Origin: Takakia lepidozioides
Taxonomy: Eukaryota; Streptophyta; Takakiopsida; Takakiales; Takakiaceae
DNA length: 64,000 nucleotides
Assembly: GCA_030704615.1 (NCBI GenBank)
Contig: CM060733.1
Coordinates: 37,076,001 to 37,140,000, forward strand
Reading direction: 5' to 3'
The translations under genes and the position numbers were made by a program. This document shows positions 24,803 to 36,221 of the stretch, piece by piece; within the stretch, counting starts at the first letter, position 1, and each line of letters starts with the position of its first letter. Under the pieces are notes generated by a model. The model did no database searches, was not told where the DNA came from, and saw only the letters and a list, made by a program, of their open reading frames with translations.

Positions 24803-25762
24803 TTGCATCAGAGATTTGTTTCCGGAATGTCCAGTGCGGAGGAACTTCTTACAAAGCCAGACCCAGGCATCTCCCACTGTCAATGCAATGGGGTGCAGGA
24901 GTCGAACGTCCTCCCCAATGTGGTGGAGTCCATGTGCCCTGACGAAGTCTGGCACATAGAACGCAGTAGTGTTGGGTCTCGAGTGAAGTGCACGGCAATC
25001 AGAGCCACCAATCGTGAGAAGTGCAAGTCCTCCATATCCAAAGGCAAGGTCCGCACTCCGGCTCCAACCTTCACTGGTTTGTTCCAGCCTTATGGGCAAG
25101 CAAAGGCGAAGAACCACTAATTCTGGTTCTGCCTTGACGACTGTGGTAGGTGCGTGCATGGGACTGTGCGACCATCAGTGGTCATGAAGCCTCCTCCACC
25201 AAGCATTTGGTCTGTGAAGGTGGGGACACATCTCACAACTCAGGAGATTGCCATGTTGCAGGAGGCAGGCTTCTCCCTTCAGCGAGCCCCCTCTATACAT
25301 GCAGGTGCTTCTACTTCAGCAAGTTCTCGAGTGCCACCACTCAACGCTGATGCATGGCCAACAAAACAAAATGGGAAGCTGGTTCGTCGTTTCCTTCCGA
25401 CTGCTAAACACTTCGGCAAGGTGGAATCCGCTCGAATGCTTCAAGGTCGTGTTACAGGCACTACGGAAGTTTCACATCCCGGGTCTGGACGAATCTACAC
25501 TATGATGACCTCCACATCCGCTATGCATGACCGATTGTATGACATCACAGTTTCAAATTTCCCAAACTGCACCTGTCCTGATTTTGTTGGCATGCTTACA
25601 ACAAGTTTGGGAAAGACAGGAAAATTTATACCCTGCAAGAATCTATATTTTATCTTCTTGAACAGAATGGTTTGTGATCCCAGACGCGACATCTTCATTC
25701 ACCAGGCCACCATGAGTTTCAACAAGGTGAATACACTTATGCAGCGGGATAGGAGCACATAA
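24803..25762 (+). pseudogene. SWIM zinc-finger protein, interrupted by one stop
   Basis: One frame runs from 24803 to 25762, broken only by TAA at 25118-25120. The N-terminal half has a basic, cysteine-bearing region (CTAIRATNREKCKSSISKGK) followed by FWFCLDDCGRCVHGTV, which looks like a small zinc-binding module. The C-terminal half has YDITVSNFPNCTCPDF and later IPCKNLYFIFLN, the C-x-C-x(n)-C-x-H layout of a SWIM finger; the last ligand is Asn instead of His, so zinc binding is probably lost. SWIM fingers occur in MULE transposases, FAR1/FHY3 proteins and plant kinases. A transposase core was not found upstream. The frame at 24272-24529 is in the same phase and may be an earlier exon. Confidence 0.55.
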
Positions 25763-26336
25763 CATCCTCTTCACTTTGGTCATCTGCAATTTCCATTACT
25801 GGATCTCACAAGAATTGAAACTTGAACTTGATGTCCCTTCGTATATTTGGTGCCAGTGCAGCCTCCAATTATATTGTGCAATATGTGTCATTTATTTCTT
25901 GTGTGTAGTCGTTCGAAAATAAATGGAATGGATGCAAATGCTTTCACAAGTCGTTCCTGCATTTTAATTTTTGGTGTTTTGGATGAATGAATGCCACGGC
26001 TATAGGCCCCTCGGCTATAGGTGCTATATGTTTCTGATGACATGACATCTGACAAGTTGTCCAAATGCCACGTCATTCAGACGACTGCCACGTCAGCAGG
26101 ATATTGACATTTCAGCCTCACGCTCACGCCACGTCAGCGTGACCCCACGCTCACGCCACATCAGCTGGTGTGGGTCGAAGTTCACAAAGGTTTGCTGATC
26201 GTAAGTAAACCGTGAGGACACGGCTTTTTGAGAGGGGGAAGGGTAATGTTAGAGGGCTGTCTGGGACTTAGATACTTTTATGGGTTCTGTGGGGTACCCT
26301 TAATTTTTGCACAGACTTACGGATGGTAGACTTAGA

Positions 26337-26575
26337 CCAACATAGGCCTTAGGGGTGGTAGACAGGCTTACACAATCAGTCATAGACTTATACAGCTTGA
26401 CACAACTTGACACAACTAGTCACAGTCTGACAAAACCTTACACAACCTATCACAGTCTATCCACAGTCTATTACAGCCTGACACAATTAGCCACAGCCCG
26501 ACACAGCTTTACACAGCCAGTCACAGCCCGACACAGCCCGACACAGCTTTACACATCCAGTCACAGCATGAACAT
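26337..26575 (+). repeat. Minisatellite of short CACAGCC(T/C)GA-type units
   Basis: Degenerate 10-12 bp units (GACACAGCCC, GTCACAG, TACACAGC and similar) run for about 230 bases. Its complement, GGCTGTGAC, is the unit of the larger array at 28196-28640. The two arrays are therefore in inverted orientation around 26.6-28.0 kb. Confidence 0.75.
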
Positions 26576-28195
26576 CGCTAGAGCGTTGCGCGAGCTCCAA
26601 GAAACGTAGACGCCAGAGCCCATGAGGACTTAGTCATTTTCCTGTCCCCTCTAATATTCCCGCCAACTAGCTAGAAATAGCTGACAACTAGCAAGAACCG
26701 ATGGGTAGTGGACCTAGCTCTAGTAAAATAGTGTATCCACCGCTTTAGACATGGCCAAATATAACAAGGATAACAGCCATAGCTGCAAGCTGCGTATAGC
26801 ACCACAGCGCGAGCTCGGCGCTCGAGACGTAAGCGAGACCGTGATAAGAGAGTACAACGTAGCACAAGGAGAAGGGAGCGGTGCGGCCAATGAGCACATC
26901 GGCACGAGAAACATACAAACACACAACAAGATCCAGGATGTGGAAAGGTTATCTACTTTACCTCGATGCGTTTCCCAAAGAAGGCTATGTATCATCACAA
27001 ACAAGGCTCTACAGGGACAGCTCTACAGGCTCCTCCACCCCCTCTACTGCCTCTCTCTAACCCTTCTTCTTAGCTTTATTTTGATGGATTCCATGAAGTT
27101 TTACAGTTTTCAGACCGAATGTAGCGCTCCCATCTTACACAAGACCTGCTGCTACGAGGAACTACACACGCCCACATGGTCGAGCCAACAACCTGGTATT
27201 CTGGCTACCCATCAGAACGCGCCCCAAGCACTTATGCGCCTGCACAGAGGGTCAAACCAACAGCTTGTTACTCTGGCTACCCAACACTGCACTTCCCCAG
27301 CAACCGTATGCTTGTCCTTATCACGACATCAACTCCTTCATCACCATGTTTTTCAATGCGGGGTTGCCAAAGTCTACATTGTTGATGCCAAGAACAAGAA
27401 GCTGTCGCTGCAATATTGCTCCAAACAGATACTGGGCTGTAATAATAGATTATATGTGAGACGGCGTGCTGATGTGAACGATAGCAACATGGCTACCATT
27501 GTTTCCCCATCGAAGTCCCCCAAAACAAGCAATCATGAAGCGGGAGCTCCCAAATATGTCTTCTACATCTCCCCAGAGTGGCAACATGCAGTGAGCTGGT
27601 ACTCGTGGCCTCGATGTACTAGGGCCCCCGCCCGACGATTTTGGCATTTTCTTCACCCTACTTGGTTTACAGATCCAGCGTTTTTCTCTGATCGGGTTGT
27701 ACAGAAAGCTCCTCTGGCGTTTCTTTTGAGCTCCCTCCTACAGGGTTTCGGTAGCTTACAGCGTCTTGGCCCCACGTTCCTACTATGTCGAATAAACTCC
27801 CTCTCTAAGCACCACAAATCTGCCTACTGGTGTAGAAATGCAACGGATTCTTTTGTGATTCAGAACAGCTTGGGCCTTCTAGCGCTCAAAAACTGCATAC
27901 GGAACTGCGCATGCCACGTCACCATCGCGTGAGTGTACGCTCTCACGCTCACGCAGAAGTCACGTCCCAATGGCGCTGTTTTGTGAGTTAAAAGGAAGCT
28001 TGTGCACTTAGTTTCGGTTGCAAACATCTTCATTTGGAATTAGAGCTACTATTGATGGTGTGTGGGGGCCATAAAGAGCAAGAATACCTTGTTGATTTCC
28101 TCACAGCCGTCATAGTTTGGTGCAAAGAAGCATAGAGTCCAAGAGACACAAACCCTAGCTTGGCGTGGCTAAACCCCTTGGAGAAATGGCTAAAG
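26576..28195. other. Spacer between two inverted minisatellites; long ORF not supported
   Basis: An open frame at 26751-27932 (+) encodes 393 residues, but its composition is unlike a folded protein. Neighbouring frames are also open over 27176-27459 and no motif was recognised. The end near 27905-27970 again carries GCCACGTCAC and CTCACGCTCACGC words, as at the borders of the 20.4-26.2 kb block. Confidence 0.35.
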
Positions 28196-28640
28196 TGCCA
28201 TGAGTGGCCATGGATGGGGCTATGATAGGCTGTGGCCTGTGGCCTGTGGGGCTGTGACGGGCTGTGACAGGCTATGATCTGTGGCATGTGGGACTGTGAT
28301 GGGCTGTGACCTGTGGCCTGTGGGGCTGTGACGGACTGTGACAGGCTGTGATGGGTTGTGGCACAGCCTGTGGGGCTGTGATCCTGTGACCTGTGTAGGG
28401 CTGTGACGGACTGTGACAGGCTGTGATGGGCTGTGGCACAGCCTATGGGGCTGTGATCCTGTGACCTGTGTAGGGCTTTGACAGGATGTGATAGGCTGTG
28501 ACCTGTGGCCTTTGGGGCTGTGATGGGCTGTGGCCTGTGTGGGGTTGTGATGGCTGTGACCAGTGATCTATGTGGGCCTGTGCTGGTCTGTGGTGGCCCG
28601 TGTTGACCTATGGACGGCCTGTGCTGACTCGTGGAGGCTT
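28196..28640 (-). repeat. Minisatellite of GGCTGTGA(C/T) units
   Basis: About 440 bases of degenerate units (GGGCTGTGACGG, CTGTGACAGG, CCTGTGGCCTGTGG). They include a longer near-duplicate from about 28318 to 28398 and 28399 to 28465. The reverse complement matches the array at 26337-26575. Confidence 0.8.
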
Positions 28641-29308
28641 TGGTGGATTGCCTAAAGACTGGCATGTGGTTTTGAAGGCCGAATTTTGAAGCTCGTGGAG
28701 GGCGGTTTGAGGAGTATCTTCATGATATTCCCATGGTCATGCAAGTGAGGGAAGAGAGGAGAGGAAGAGTGTTGGGGTTAGGCATTGCTTTAGCTTCTCT
28801 TCCTCGTAGTTTTTTACCCTCTCATTAGGCCAAGACCTTTCCGTAGTTGGAGGCAAGAGTCAGTCCGGGTTTGGGCTGGGGTGTCCTTGCAGGAGCAACA
28901 CCGTGGAGTTGTTTTTGGTATGGGGGAGTTGTCGTTCTGATTTCTTGTGTTTGGATCCCCTCCATACCTGCATGCTTGATTGTGCGTCATGTTAGTTTTA
29001 TGTGGGCGCTTGTTTTTATAGGTGATTGGTCCGGATTTGATCACCGGCCAGTCCTAGAGCATGCTGTCGATGGTGAGGCTGGGGTGATGACTAGTCAGAC
29101 CATCATTGTTTCTCATGTGGTGAGGTTGGAGGTGATTACCAGCCAACTGTAGGAGTGCTTGCGGTGGATGCAGGTGCAGGTGTAGGCTATGTTAGGAACC
29201 CAGTATTCCAAACCATAAGCCGCAACAGGTTCTCTACCCGATTACCTTGTGGAGAGGGGGTTAGGGACATATTCATGACCGGTTGAGTGACAGTTTGTCA
29301 ACACGGAG
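28641..29308 (+). other. Distal leader of Gypsy A, shared with element B
   Basis: From about 28770 to 29300 the sequence can be followed in element B at about 62815-63360. Shared phrases are GCATTGCTTTAG, AGACCTTTCCGTAG (AAACC... in B), GAGGCAAGAGTCAGTCCGGG and CGCAACAGGTTCTCTACCCG. No ATG-initiated frame was found. This is the retroelement region just before gag. Confidence 0.7.
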
Positions 29309-30735
29309 GTGCCACTAGTTGCTGGGGAGAGTGCCGGTTCGAGCACTAGCGATACTAGTGGGTACACGAGACGAGGTGTGCGGTTTAGGCCACCTTCACC
29401 TCCTGTGTCTTCTACGGAAGATTCTGATTCGGATTGTGAATCAGGAGGACTCACACCGGCGGTGCAAGTACAAGTTTCCTTGCCATTGTTGTGGGACACA
29501 ATGGAGGAGATGTATGGAGCTATCAAGGGGCCACGAAGGTACTCTGGGGCGGTGGGCACCATCGAGTTGGATGATTTTATCCAAGAGTTTGATAGTTGGT
29601 GTGATTTGTAGCAAATGCGCAATCCACAACTATTTATGCCTTTCATGGCATGGAAGGGGCTGTTTCAGCACCTTGAGGGGCCGCCTATGGATGATTACCA
29701 TGAGTTGCGAGGGCATGAGATTGAGATCGAGGAGTGGAGGATGTACTGGTCACCCGACTATGTCTCCATCATTAGGGGCACTAGAGCCACGAAGGCAGTG
29801 GCTACATCTGCCGCTGCACCGGCAGCTTCAACAAGCAGTAGTGGGACTAGTGGGACTGGTGGTACCGTAGCTACGACGTTCACCCAAGCCACTATCGCAC
29901 CAGCACTCGTACCCATGCCTGCCTTCAACCCTGTTGTGGAGTTCTTCGAAGAGTTGAGAAGGAACTACCAAGGGGTGAGGACAGAGAAGTTGCAGAGCTT
30001 GCAAGAGTTCCAACGGAAGCCTACTGAGAGCTTGAGGGAGGCTTTCATTCGCATGAGGCGCTTGATAAATGAAACCCAAGGGGTTACGGAAGCTCAGGCA
30101 CTCCAATTCTGGTATGTGATATTGGACAAAGAGCTGAGGAGAAGGGTGCGGGATGCAACTCTCTTACAAGCGGCCCAACCCACCTTAGCAAATGTGTTTT
30201 TGCTGGCAGAGCAGATAGAGCTCAACATGGTGGAGGAACGAGTGGTCATGGTGGGATTTTCTAAGGAGACACCATGGGGTAGTGGTGATCTTAGCCAACC
30301 ACTACCTCAACGTGCTCAAGGCAACAAGGGGGCTCAAGTGAAGCTCAGGGAAGGACAGAGAGGACCTCAGATGCAGGGGTCTCTCCCTTCATTTGCAGGC
30401 CAACAACGAATGGAGGTGGTGTGTTGGACATTGGAGAACCCCATGTCTAGAAGGATTGCCCAGAGGGAGGCAAAGGGCCGGCACATGCATAACCTACACA
30501 GTTGCAGTGTGGGCATTGTGGCAAGCACGGGCATGGAGAGGCCCAGTGTTATGGTTTACATCCTAAGTTGCACCTTGGCCAGTTCCAAGGGAACAATGGT
30601 GGCCGGGGGCGAGGTGGAGCAGCCCAGAGAGGACGAGGTGGCCAGGCACGAGGTGCCAAGGGCAAGCTCAACATAGCCAAGGACGCAGAGGTCAGGGTGT
30701 TGACCAAGGCATGGCCAACCGGCTTCAGCAGCTAG
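29309..30735 (+). pseudogene. gag: Gypsy A gag with CCHC zinc knuckle, broken
   Basis: Gag is the particle protein of the retroelement. The first frame (29309-29611) ends at TAG, where element B has CAG (DLQQMRNPQL in B), so this is a nonsense change. Gag continues in the same reading sense from 29615: MDDYHELRGHE, YWSPDYVSI, and a capsid-like segment VEFFEELRRNYQGV...LREAFIRMRRLINETQGV...LQFWYVILDKELRRRV, as in retrotrans_gag domains. At about 30400-30500 the frame shifts, and the zinc knuckle CGHCGKHGHGEAQC (C-x2-C-x4-H-x4-C) appears in the frame 30502-30735, followed by an arginine/glycine-rich tail (GGRGRGGAAQRGRGGQARG) that would bind RNA. The start codon is not evident. Confidence 0.85.
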
Positions 30736-31099
30736 AGCAGAGGCTCGCTGCCATGGCTACAGCTCAGGTGGTACCGGCTCCAAGGCCGGATGGTCCACCT
30801 CCGGCTTCTGAGGGAGGAGATATGGGAGGCATGGGATTCATGTGCTGGGCAGCACTACCACTAGTGCAAGTGGAGTCGGCGGTGGCAGTGACCCGAGGAG
30901 CAGCATGAGTTCCTGAGCCACGAGGTGCAGAGGTGGAGTTGGATCCATAGCGTGGGGAAGCAAGCCATCAGGCCATGCTTCCTCAGTCATTCACATTGGC
31001 AGAGACAGTGTCGATGCCATCCATGGCACCTAATTCTCGCCCGACTGTTACCGAGGCGGAGGTTACTATGCCATTGGGGAGAGCTACACGGGCACCGGT

Positions 31100-31927
31100 G
31101 TGCTGCTGGGACCGGCCACATCTGTGTGTCAGGCTCGATTGTTCTCGGCTACCATGATTACGACGCTGGGGGTAAGACCAACTCAGGTGTTCAGGCTGGC
31201 AGCTACACTCTGTGAGAATGGGGAGGTTACTTCATCTTCTGCGGAGATAGTGGGAGGTGTAGTGTCGGAGGGATCCTCGGATTTGAGGGTCAAGACTGCC
31301 ACGGCTGTGCCATGGCAAGCTGCAACTCCCAGGTTGATAGAGCTGCCAGCTAGGCCAGCCTGTGAGCGCGCCATGGTGACACCTGAAGTTGTTATGTTAG
31401 ACAACCAGGATGACATTTTATGTTTGAGTGGACCGGCAGGCAAGAGGTACCGGCCACTGCGGGTCTTGTTGGACTCGGGAGCTCAGCCATTGATGCTGGG
31501 CAGAGCTGCTATTGCAGGCTTGGGCCTCACGGAGGCAGATATGGAGCCTTGTCCTTTCGAGATACAGACGTATCTGGGAGGATCGAAGCAGGCTCGGGGC
31601 ATGACACGGCGTGAGTTGGCTATCAGACTACGGCCGGATCACCCTACAGATGGCTTAGTGATATGAGCCAAGGCCATTGTGACAGACGCGGTCTCATACG
31701 ATGTTCTGGTTGGTGGGGCAGTGTTGTACCCCATGGGCTTCACCCTGGATTTTTGGAAGGAGTCGACTTCCTATAGGCCTGGATGGCAGTCAGGAGAGGG
31801 CCGGCGTGTGCAGCTCCCTGCGACCCTGGGGGGTGCACCAAGGGTTAATGTACCTATCACGTGCGTGAACAGAAGGGGGTTAATTAAATACCCCCACATA
31901 CAGACTATGTATATTGAAAGGGTTTGA
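31100..31927 (+). pseudogene. Gypsy A aspartic protease region
   Basis: The frame 31100-31666 contains RPLRVLLDSGAQPLMLGRAA, the DSGA active-site loop of a retropepsin-like aspartic protease, followed by a hydrophobic strand and the flap region. TGA at 31664-31666 interrupts it. The same protein continues from about 31667 (AKAIVTDAVSYDVLVGGAVL...FTLDFW), as expected for the second half of such a domain. The reading ends at 31927, right beside the left border of the 31.86-36.78 kb insertion. The protease would mature the Gag-Pol polyprotein. Upstream, 30711-30908 encodes a short coiled-coil-like segment (LQQLEQRLAAM). Confidence 0.75.
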
Positions 31928-31933
31928 AAAATT

Positions 31934-32045
31934 CCTTATATATATATATATATATATATATTTGAGGGTATGTTACATATTTGGGTGTATAGCGTACTGG
32001 TAAGGTCTCTAATTACGTGCTGTGACATCGTGTGTTCAAATAATT
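31934..32045 (+). repeat. (TA)n tract and weak tRNA-like sequence
   Basis: A (TA)n run at about 31940-31962 is followed by GGGTGTATAGCGTACTGGTAAGG. About 35 bases on comes GTGTGTTCAAAT. These resemble A and B boxes of a tRNA-derived SINE, more weakly than at 57553-57690. Confidence 0.3.
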
Positions 32046-32260
32046 TTTGCATCTTTTTTTTTCGTCGTTTCTCTTTTCCGCCAGCCCTATCTTCCGTTGC
32101 GCTGCGCGCTCTCACCTTGTTGTGCGCTTCTTCCTCATGTTTACTAGGTTCTTGGGAGGTCTTAGCAGGCCCTGTGTGTCAATCGGCGTCTGCTCAGCTG
32201 CACTGCGGTGGAGGCGTGGTGGTTCTCACAGAGCGATCCGACAGTACATGACTACAGACA

Positions 32261-34262
32261 CAAGCATCACACAAGAGAGGTCCTTTTGGATTGATGGTCG
32301 ATCAAATCCTCCATGGGTCATGACACAAGGTCAAGGACAATGTGGTGAGTGCATCTTCTTCTTCAACCTATTTCTGCCTATTTTACCCTCTCATCAGACT
32401 CGGCCTTGAGATGCGTATTGAACTCTGTAAGTTAGCTCGGTGGGTGGATCTGTGGTGGTTAGGAGTGACTTTGACAAGTTATTGCTGATGTGGCAGCAGG
32501 AAAGTATCCAAAAACAGGTAACCGGAGATGAGGAGAAGCTGTGGGATGAATACTTTCCTGACCCCAGCCAATGGTGGGACAAATGAGGCAAAAAGGTGAA
32601 TGCTTGTCAGATTACCAGATGTCATTCTGAATGCTGCAGACACAAGCTGCACACGCAAGAGGTCCTTTTGGGTTGATGTTCGGTCAAACCCTTCATGGGT
32701 CATGACACAAGGTCAAGGACAATGTGGTGAGGGCACCTTCTTCTTCAACCTATTTCTGCATGTTTTACCCTCTCACCAGACTCGGCCTTGAGATGCATAT
32801 TGATTTCTGTAAGTTAGCTCATTGGGTGGATTTGTGGTGGTTAGGAGTGACTTTGACAAATTACTGTCGAAGTGGCAACAGGAAAGTATCAAAAAACAGA
32901 TAACATAGATGAGGAGAAGCTCGCTGGTGGATCTATGGTGGTTTTGGAGTGATTTTGACATGTTACTATAGGTAGGGTTGGGGTGTTTGCTGGAAGAACT
33001 TCATGCCATCAATGTCAGCTGGTTCAGCTGCTAGCAGAGATAGAATGTGGGCCTAGATTTATCCAAGAGGGCCGGATTTCAAGCTCCAGATTACCTATGA
33101 TTCCCTGTGGAAGGCAGATGGTCAACTGGAAGCTGCAGCGGCAGCGGCACAATGGATAAAAATAGGCATTGTTAATGAAGGCACCTTCTTCAACACATTT
33201 CACCTTGTTTTTCCCTCTTATCAGAATCGGCCCTAAATTTCCATGTTGAATTCTGTAAGTTAGTTGGCTGAAGGACCAGGGACAGAGGTCCAGATTCATC
33301 CAAGAGGGTTGGATTTCAAACACAAGATTACTTCTAATTCCCTGTGGATCAATACCTACAAGAAATCTGTGTAGGTAGATGGTCAGCTAGAAACAGCAAC
33401 GGCAGCAGCACAAATTGAGTATAAGGAAGGCAGTGCTAATGAAAGGCACCTTCTTCAACACATTTCAGCCTGTTTTTCCTTGTTATCAAAGTCGTCCCTA
33501 AAATTTCATGGTGAATTCTGCAAGTTAGCTCGTTTCTATGGTGGTTTTGGAATGATTTTGACATATTACTGACATGTGGCAACAGGAAAGTATCGAAAAG
33601 CAGATAACAGAGACGAGGAGAAGCTCTGGAATGAACACATTTCCGACCCCAGTCAATGGTGGAACAATCGAGGCAAAAGGTGAATGTCTGTTGGAAGCAA
33701 ACGCAAGTCAACATAGCTAGAAACTAGTGTGAAAAGTATGGTTGGGGGGTTTGCTGGAAGAATTTTAGGCTGTCATTGTCAGCTGCTAGCAGCAAGGCAA
33801 GGATGTAGGCATGATTCGAGCAGAGGCATGGATAGCTGAAGGAGCAGGGATAGAGTGTGCAGGGTCCAGATTTATCCAAAGAAGGACGGATTACAAGGTC
33901 CAGATTACCTATGATTCCCTGTGGAAGGATAGCTACAAGATACCTGCATGGGTAGATGGTCAACTGCAAACCACTGCAGCAGCGGCACAATTGATAAAAT
34001 GAGGCAATGCTAATCAAGGCACCTTCTTCAACACAGTTCACCCTGTTTTTCCCTTTTATCGGAATCGGCCATAAATTTTCATGTTGAATTCTGCAAGTTA
34101 GCTGGTTGAGTTAGTTTGGAGTGACTTTGACATGATACTGCCAATGTGACAACATGAAAGTATCCAGAAAGAGGTAGCAGAGACGAGGAGAAGCTGTGGA
34201 GTGAATACTTTTCTGACCCCATTCAATGGTGGGACAACCGAGGGAAAAAGGTGAATGCATGT
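32261..34262 (+). repeat. Degenerate tandem copies of an OSB-like (PDF-motif) exon pair
   Basis: The exon-like phrase EEKLW.E.F.DPSQWWDNRGKK occurs at about 32535-32587, 33615-33681 and 34187-34250, each ending at a donor (AAG|GTGAAT). The partner phrase SFWIDGRSNPPWV or DSLWKDSYKIPAWVDGQL occurs at about 32277-32325, 32661-32703 and 33911-33966. Together they match the PDF motif of plant organellar single-stranded DNA-binding proteins (OSB): W-x-DP-x-QWWDNR, then DFKHK...LW...PxWV. The spacers also repeat (GCACCTTCTTCAACACATTTCA at about 33180, 33446, 34018). All copies carry stops or indels, so no intact protein is expected. Keeping the donor sites means genomic duplication, not retroposition. 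Confidence 0.6.
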
Positions 34263-36180
34263 CCGATTACCTGATGTCATTCTGAACGCTGCCCTGGTGG
34301 ACATGTATGTCAAATGTGGGTGCTTTGAGAATGCAAAGGAAGTGTTCAACACTATGGCTAAATGAGATATGGTGTCGTGGAGTGCGTTGCTTGCAGGGTA
34401 TGCACAGCAGGGGCGCGGGATGGAGGCTTTGGAGACCTATGAGCAAATGATGGGGGAAGGGGTGAAGCCCGACCACATCATGTTTGTGTGCGTTCGCAGT
34501 CCATGCAAGCCTGGTAGCCCTGGAAAAGGGCAAAGAGGTGCATGGTTGCATCGCAAAAGTTGGAATTGTACCAGATGTGATCATTCTGAACAATACCCTT
34601 GTGGACGTGTATGCCAAATGTGGGAGCATTGAGGGTGCAGAGGGAATGTTCAACACTATGGCTGGACGAGATATGATGTCATGGAACGCGCGATGCTTGC
34701 AGGATATGCATAGCAGGGGCATGGGATGGAGGCTTTGGAGACCTACGAGCAAATGATGGGGAAGGGGTGAAGTCCAACCACATGTAACGTTTGTGTGCAA
34801 GCCTGGCAGCCCTAGAAAAGGGCAAAGAGGTCCATGGTTGCATGTCAATCTGAAATTGTACCAGATGTGATTCTGGACACTGCCCTTGTGGACATGTATG
34901 CCAAATGTGGGAGCATTGGGGATGCGGAGGGAGTGTTCAACAATATGGCGAAACAAGATTTGGTGTCATGCAACACCATGCTTGCAGGATATGCACAGCA
35001 GGGGGCGGCCTTGGAGACCTATGAGCAAATGATGGGGGGAGGGGTGAAGCACAACCACATCACATTTGTGTGCGTTTGCAATGCTTGTGCAAGCCTTGCA
35101 GCCCTGGAAAAGGGCAAAGAGGTGCACGGTCACATCACCAAAAGCTGGAATTGTACCAAATGTCATTCTAGACACTGCCCTGGTGGACATGTATGCGAAA
35201 TGTGGATGCATTGAGGATGCAAAGGGAGTATTTGACAATATGCAGGCTGAACGAAATGTGGTGTTGTGGAATGCGATGATTGCAGGATATGCCCAACATG
35301 GTTGTCATGGGCAGGTCCTGCAACTATTTGAAGGAATTCAAAAGAACGGTTTGAAGCCAAACAATATCACCTTTACATGTGTTCTCTCTGCATGTAGCCA
35401 CATTGGTCTACTGAATGAAGGAAAAAAACTACTTCGATTCCCTTAGTCAAGATCATGGTGTCACTCTGACAGTGAAGCACTTTGGCTACATGGTGGACCT
35501 TCTTGGACGTGTAAGACAACTGGATGAGGCAGTGGACCTGATTAATAAAACGCCATCAATCCGAATGCTGTGGTGTGGAAGGCCTTGCTTGGTGGCTGTA
35601 GAATCCATGGCAATGTGGAGATGGTTGAACGTGCGGCAACATCTATCCCCACGTCGGATGAACATGATGCCGCGACTTATGTGTTGCTATCAAATATCTA
35701 TGCTACAGCTGGTAGGTGGGATCCATCTTAGTAGGAGAATGTTCTCCCTGCATTTTACCAACACCATGGTGACATCGTAAGAGCTGGAATCGTATCAGAT
35801 GTCATTCTGAACCCTACTTTGGTGGACATGTAATTCAAGAGCGGGTGTAGCAAGGTGGTTTAACTAGATGCAGTGTTTTGACAATATGGCTGAACGAGAT
35901 GTGGTGTTGTGGAACGCGATGAATGCAGGATATGCATAGGAGGGGAGCGGGATGAAGACTTTGACATAGAGACCTATGAGCAAATGATGCAGGAAGGCTT
36001 GAAGTTGGACCAGATCATGTTCCTATGTGTTTATAATGCATGAACAACCATGCAAGCAGCCCTCGAGAAAGACAAAGAGGTCCATGGTGATGTTGTCAAA
36101 GCTAGGGTTATATCAGGTGTCATTCTGAACAGTACCCACGTCAACATGTATGTCAAATGTGGGAGCAACGAGATTTGTTA
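34263..36180 (+). pseudogene. PLS-type PPR pseudogene
   Basis: PPR repeats are readable in shifting frames: ALVDMYVKCGCFENAKEVFN, LLAGYAQQGRGMEALETYEQM, TLVDVYAKCGSIEGAEGMFN, ALVDMYAKCGSIGDAEGVFN and IAGYAQHGCHGQVLQLFEGI. At 35400-35560 there is the E-domain-like passage SACSHIGLLNEGKK...HFGYMVDLLGR. Many frameshifts and stops, and missing parts, rule out a functional product. A further PPR fragment at about 35780-36180 follows out of order. The closest relative in the window is the intact PPR gene at 49335-51566. It lies directly downstream of OSB-like exons, as at that locus. Confidence 0.85.
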
Positions 36181-36221
36181 TTACTATTATTGTTTTTTTT
36201 TTCATTTTGTTTGCCTAAGCA

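Larger units (their letters stand above)
20410..26190. mobile_element. Putative DNA element inserted in the Gypsy A leader (imperfect inverted ends, SWIM and methyltransferase fragments)
   Basis: Both ends are rich in GCGTGAGCGTGAG, (G/C)CCACGTCAG and CTATAGCCG words in opposite orientation. The left end (about 20420-20640) and the reverse complement of 25990-26170 can be aligned loosely. Between them lie a + strand SWIM-finger ORF (24803-25762) and a - strand N6/N4 methyltransferase fragment (21540-22054). No transposase core was recognised. A Mutator-like or other DNA element is possible but unproven. Target-site duplications were not found. Confidence 0.4.

Noticed and set aside
26751-27932. 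393-residue open frame on the + strand
   Set aside because: Its composition is not protein-like, other frames are open over the same bases, it has no motif, and it sits between two minisatellites.
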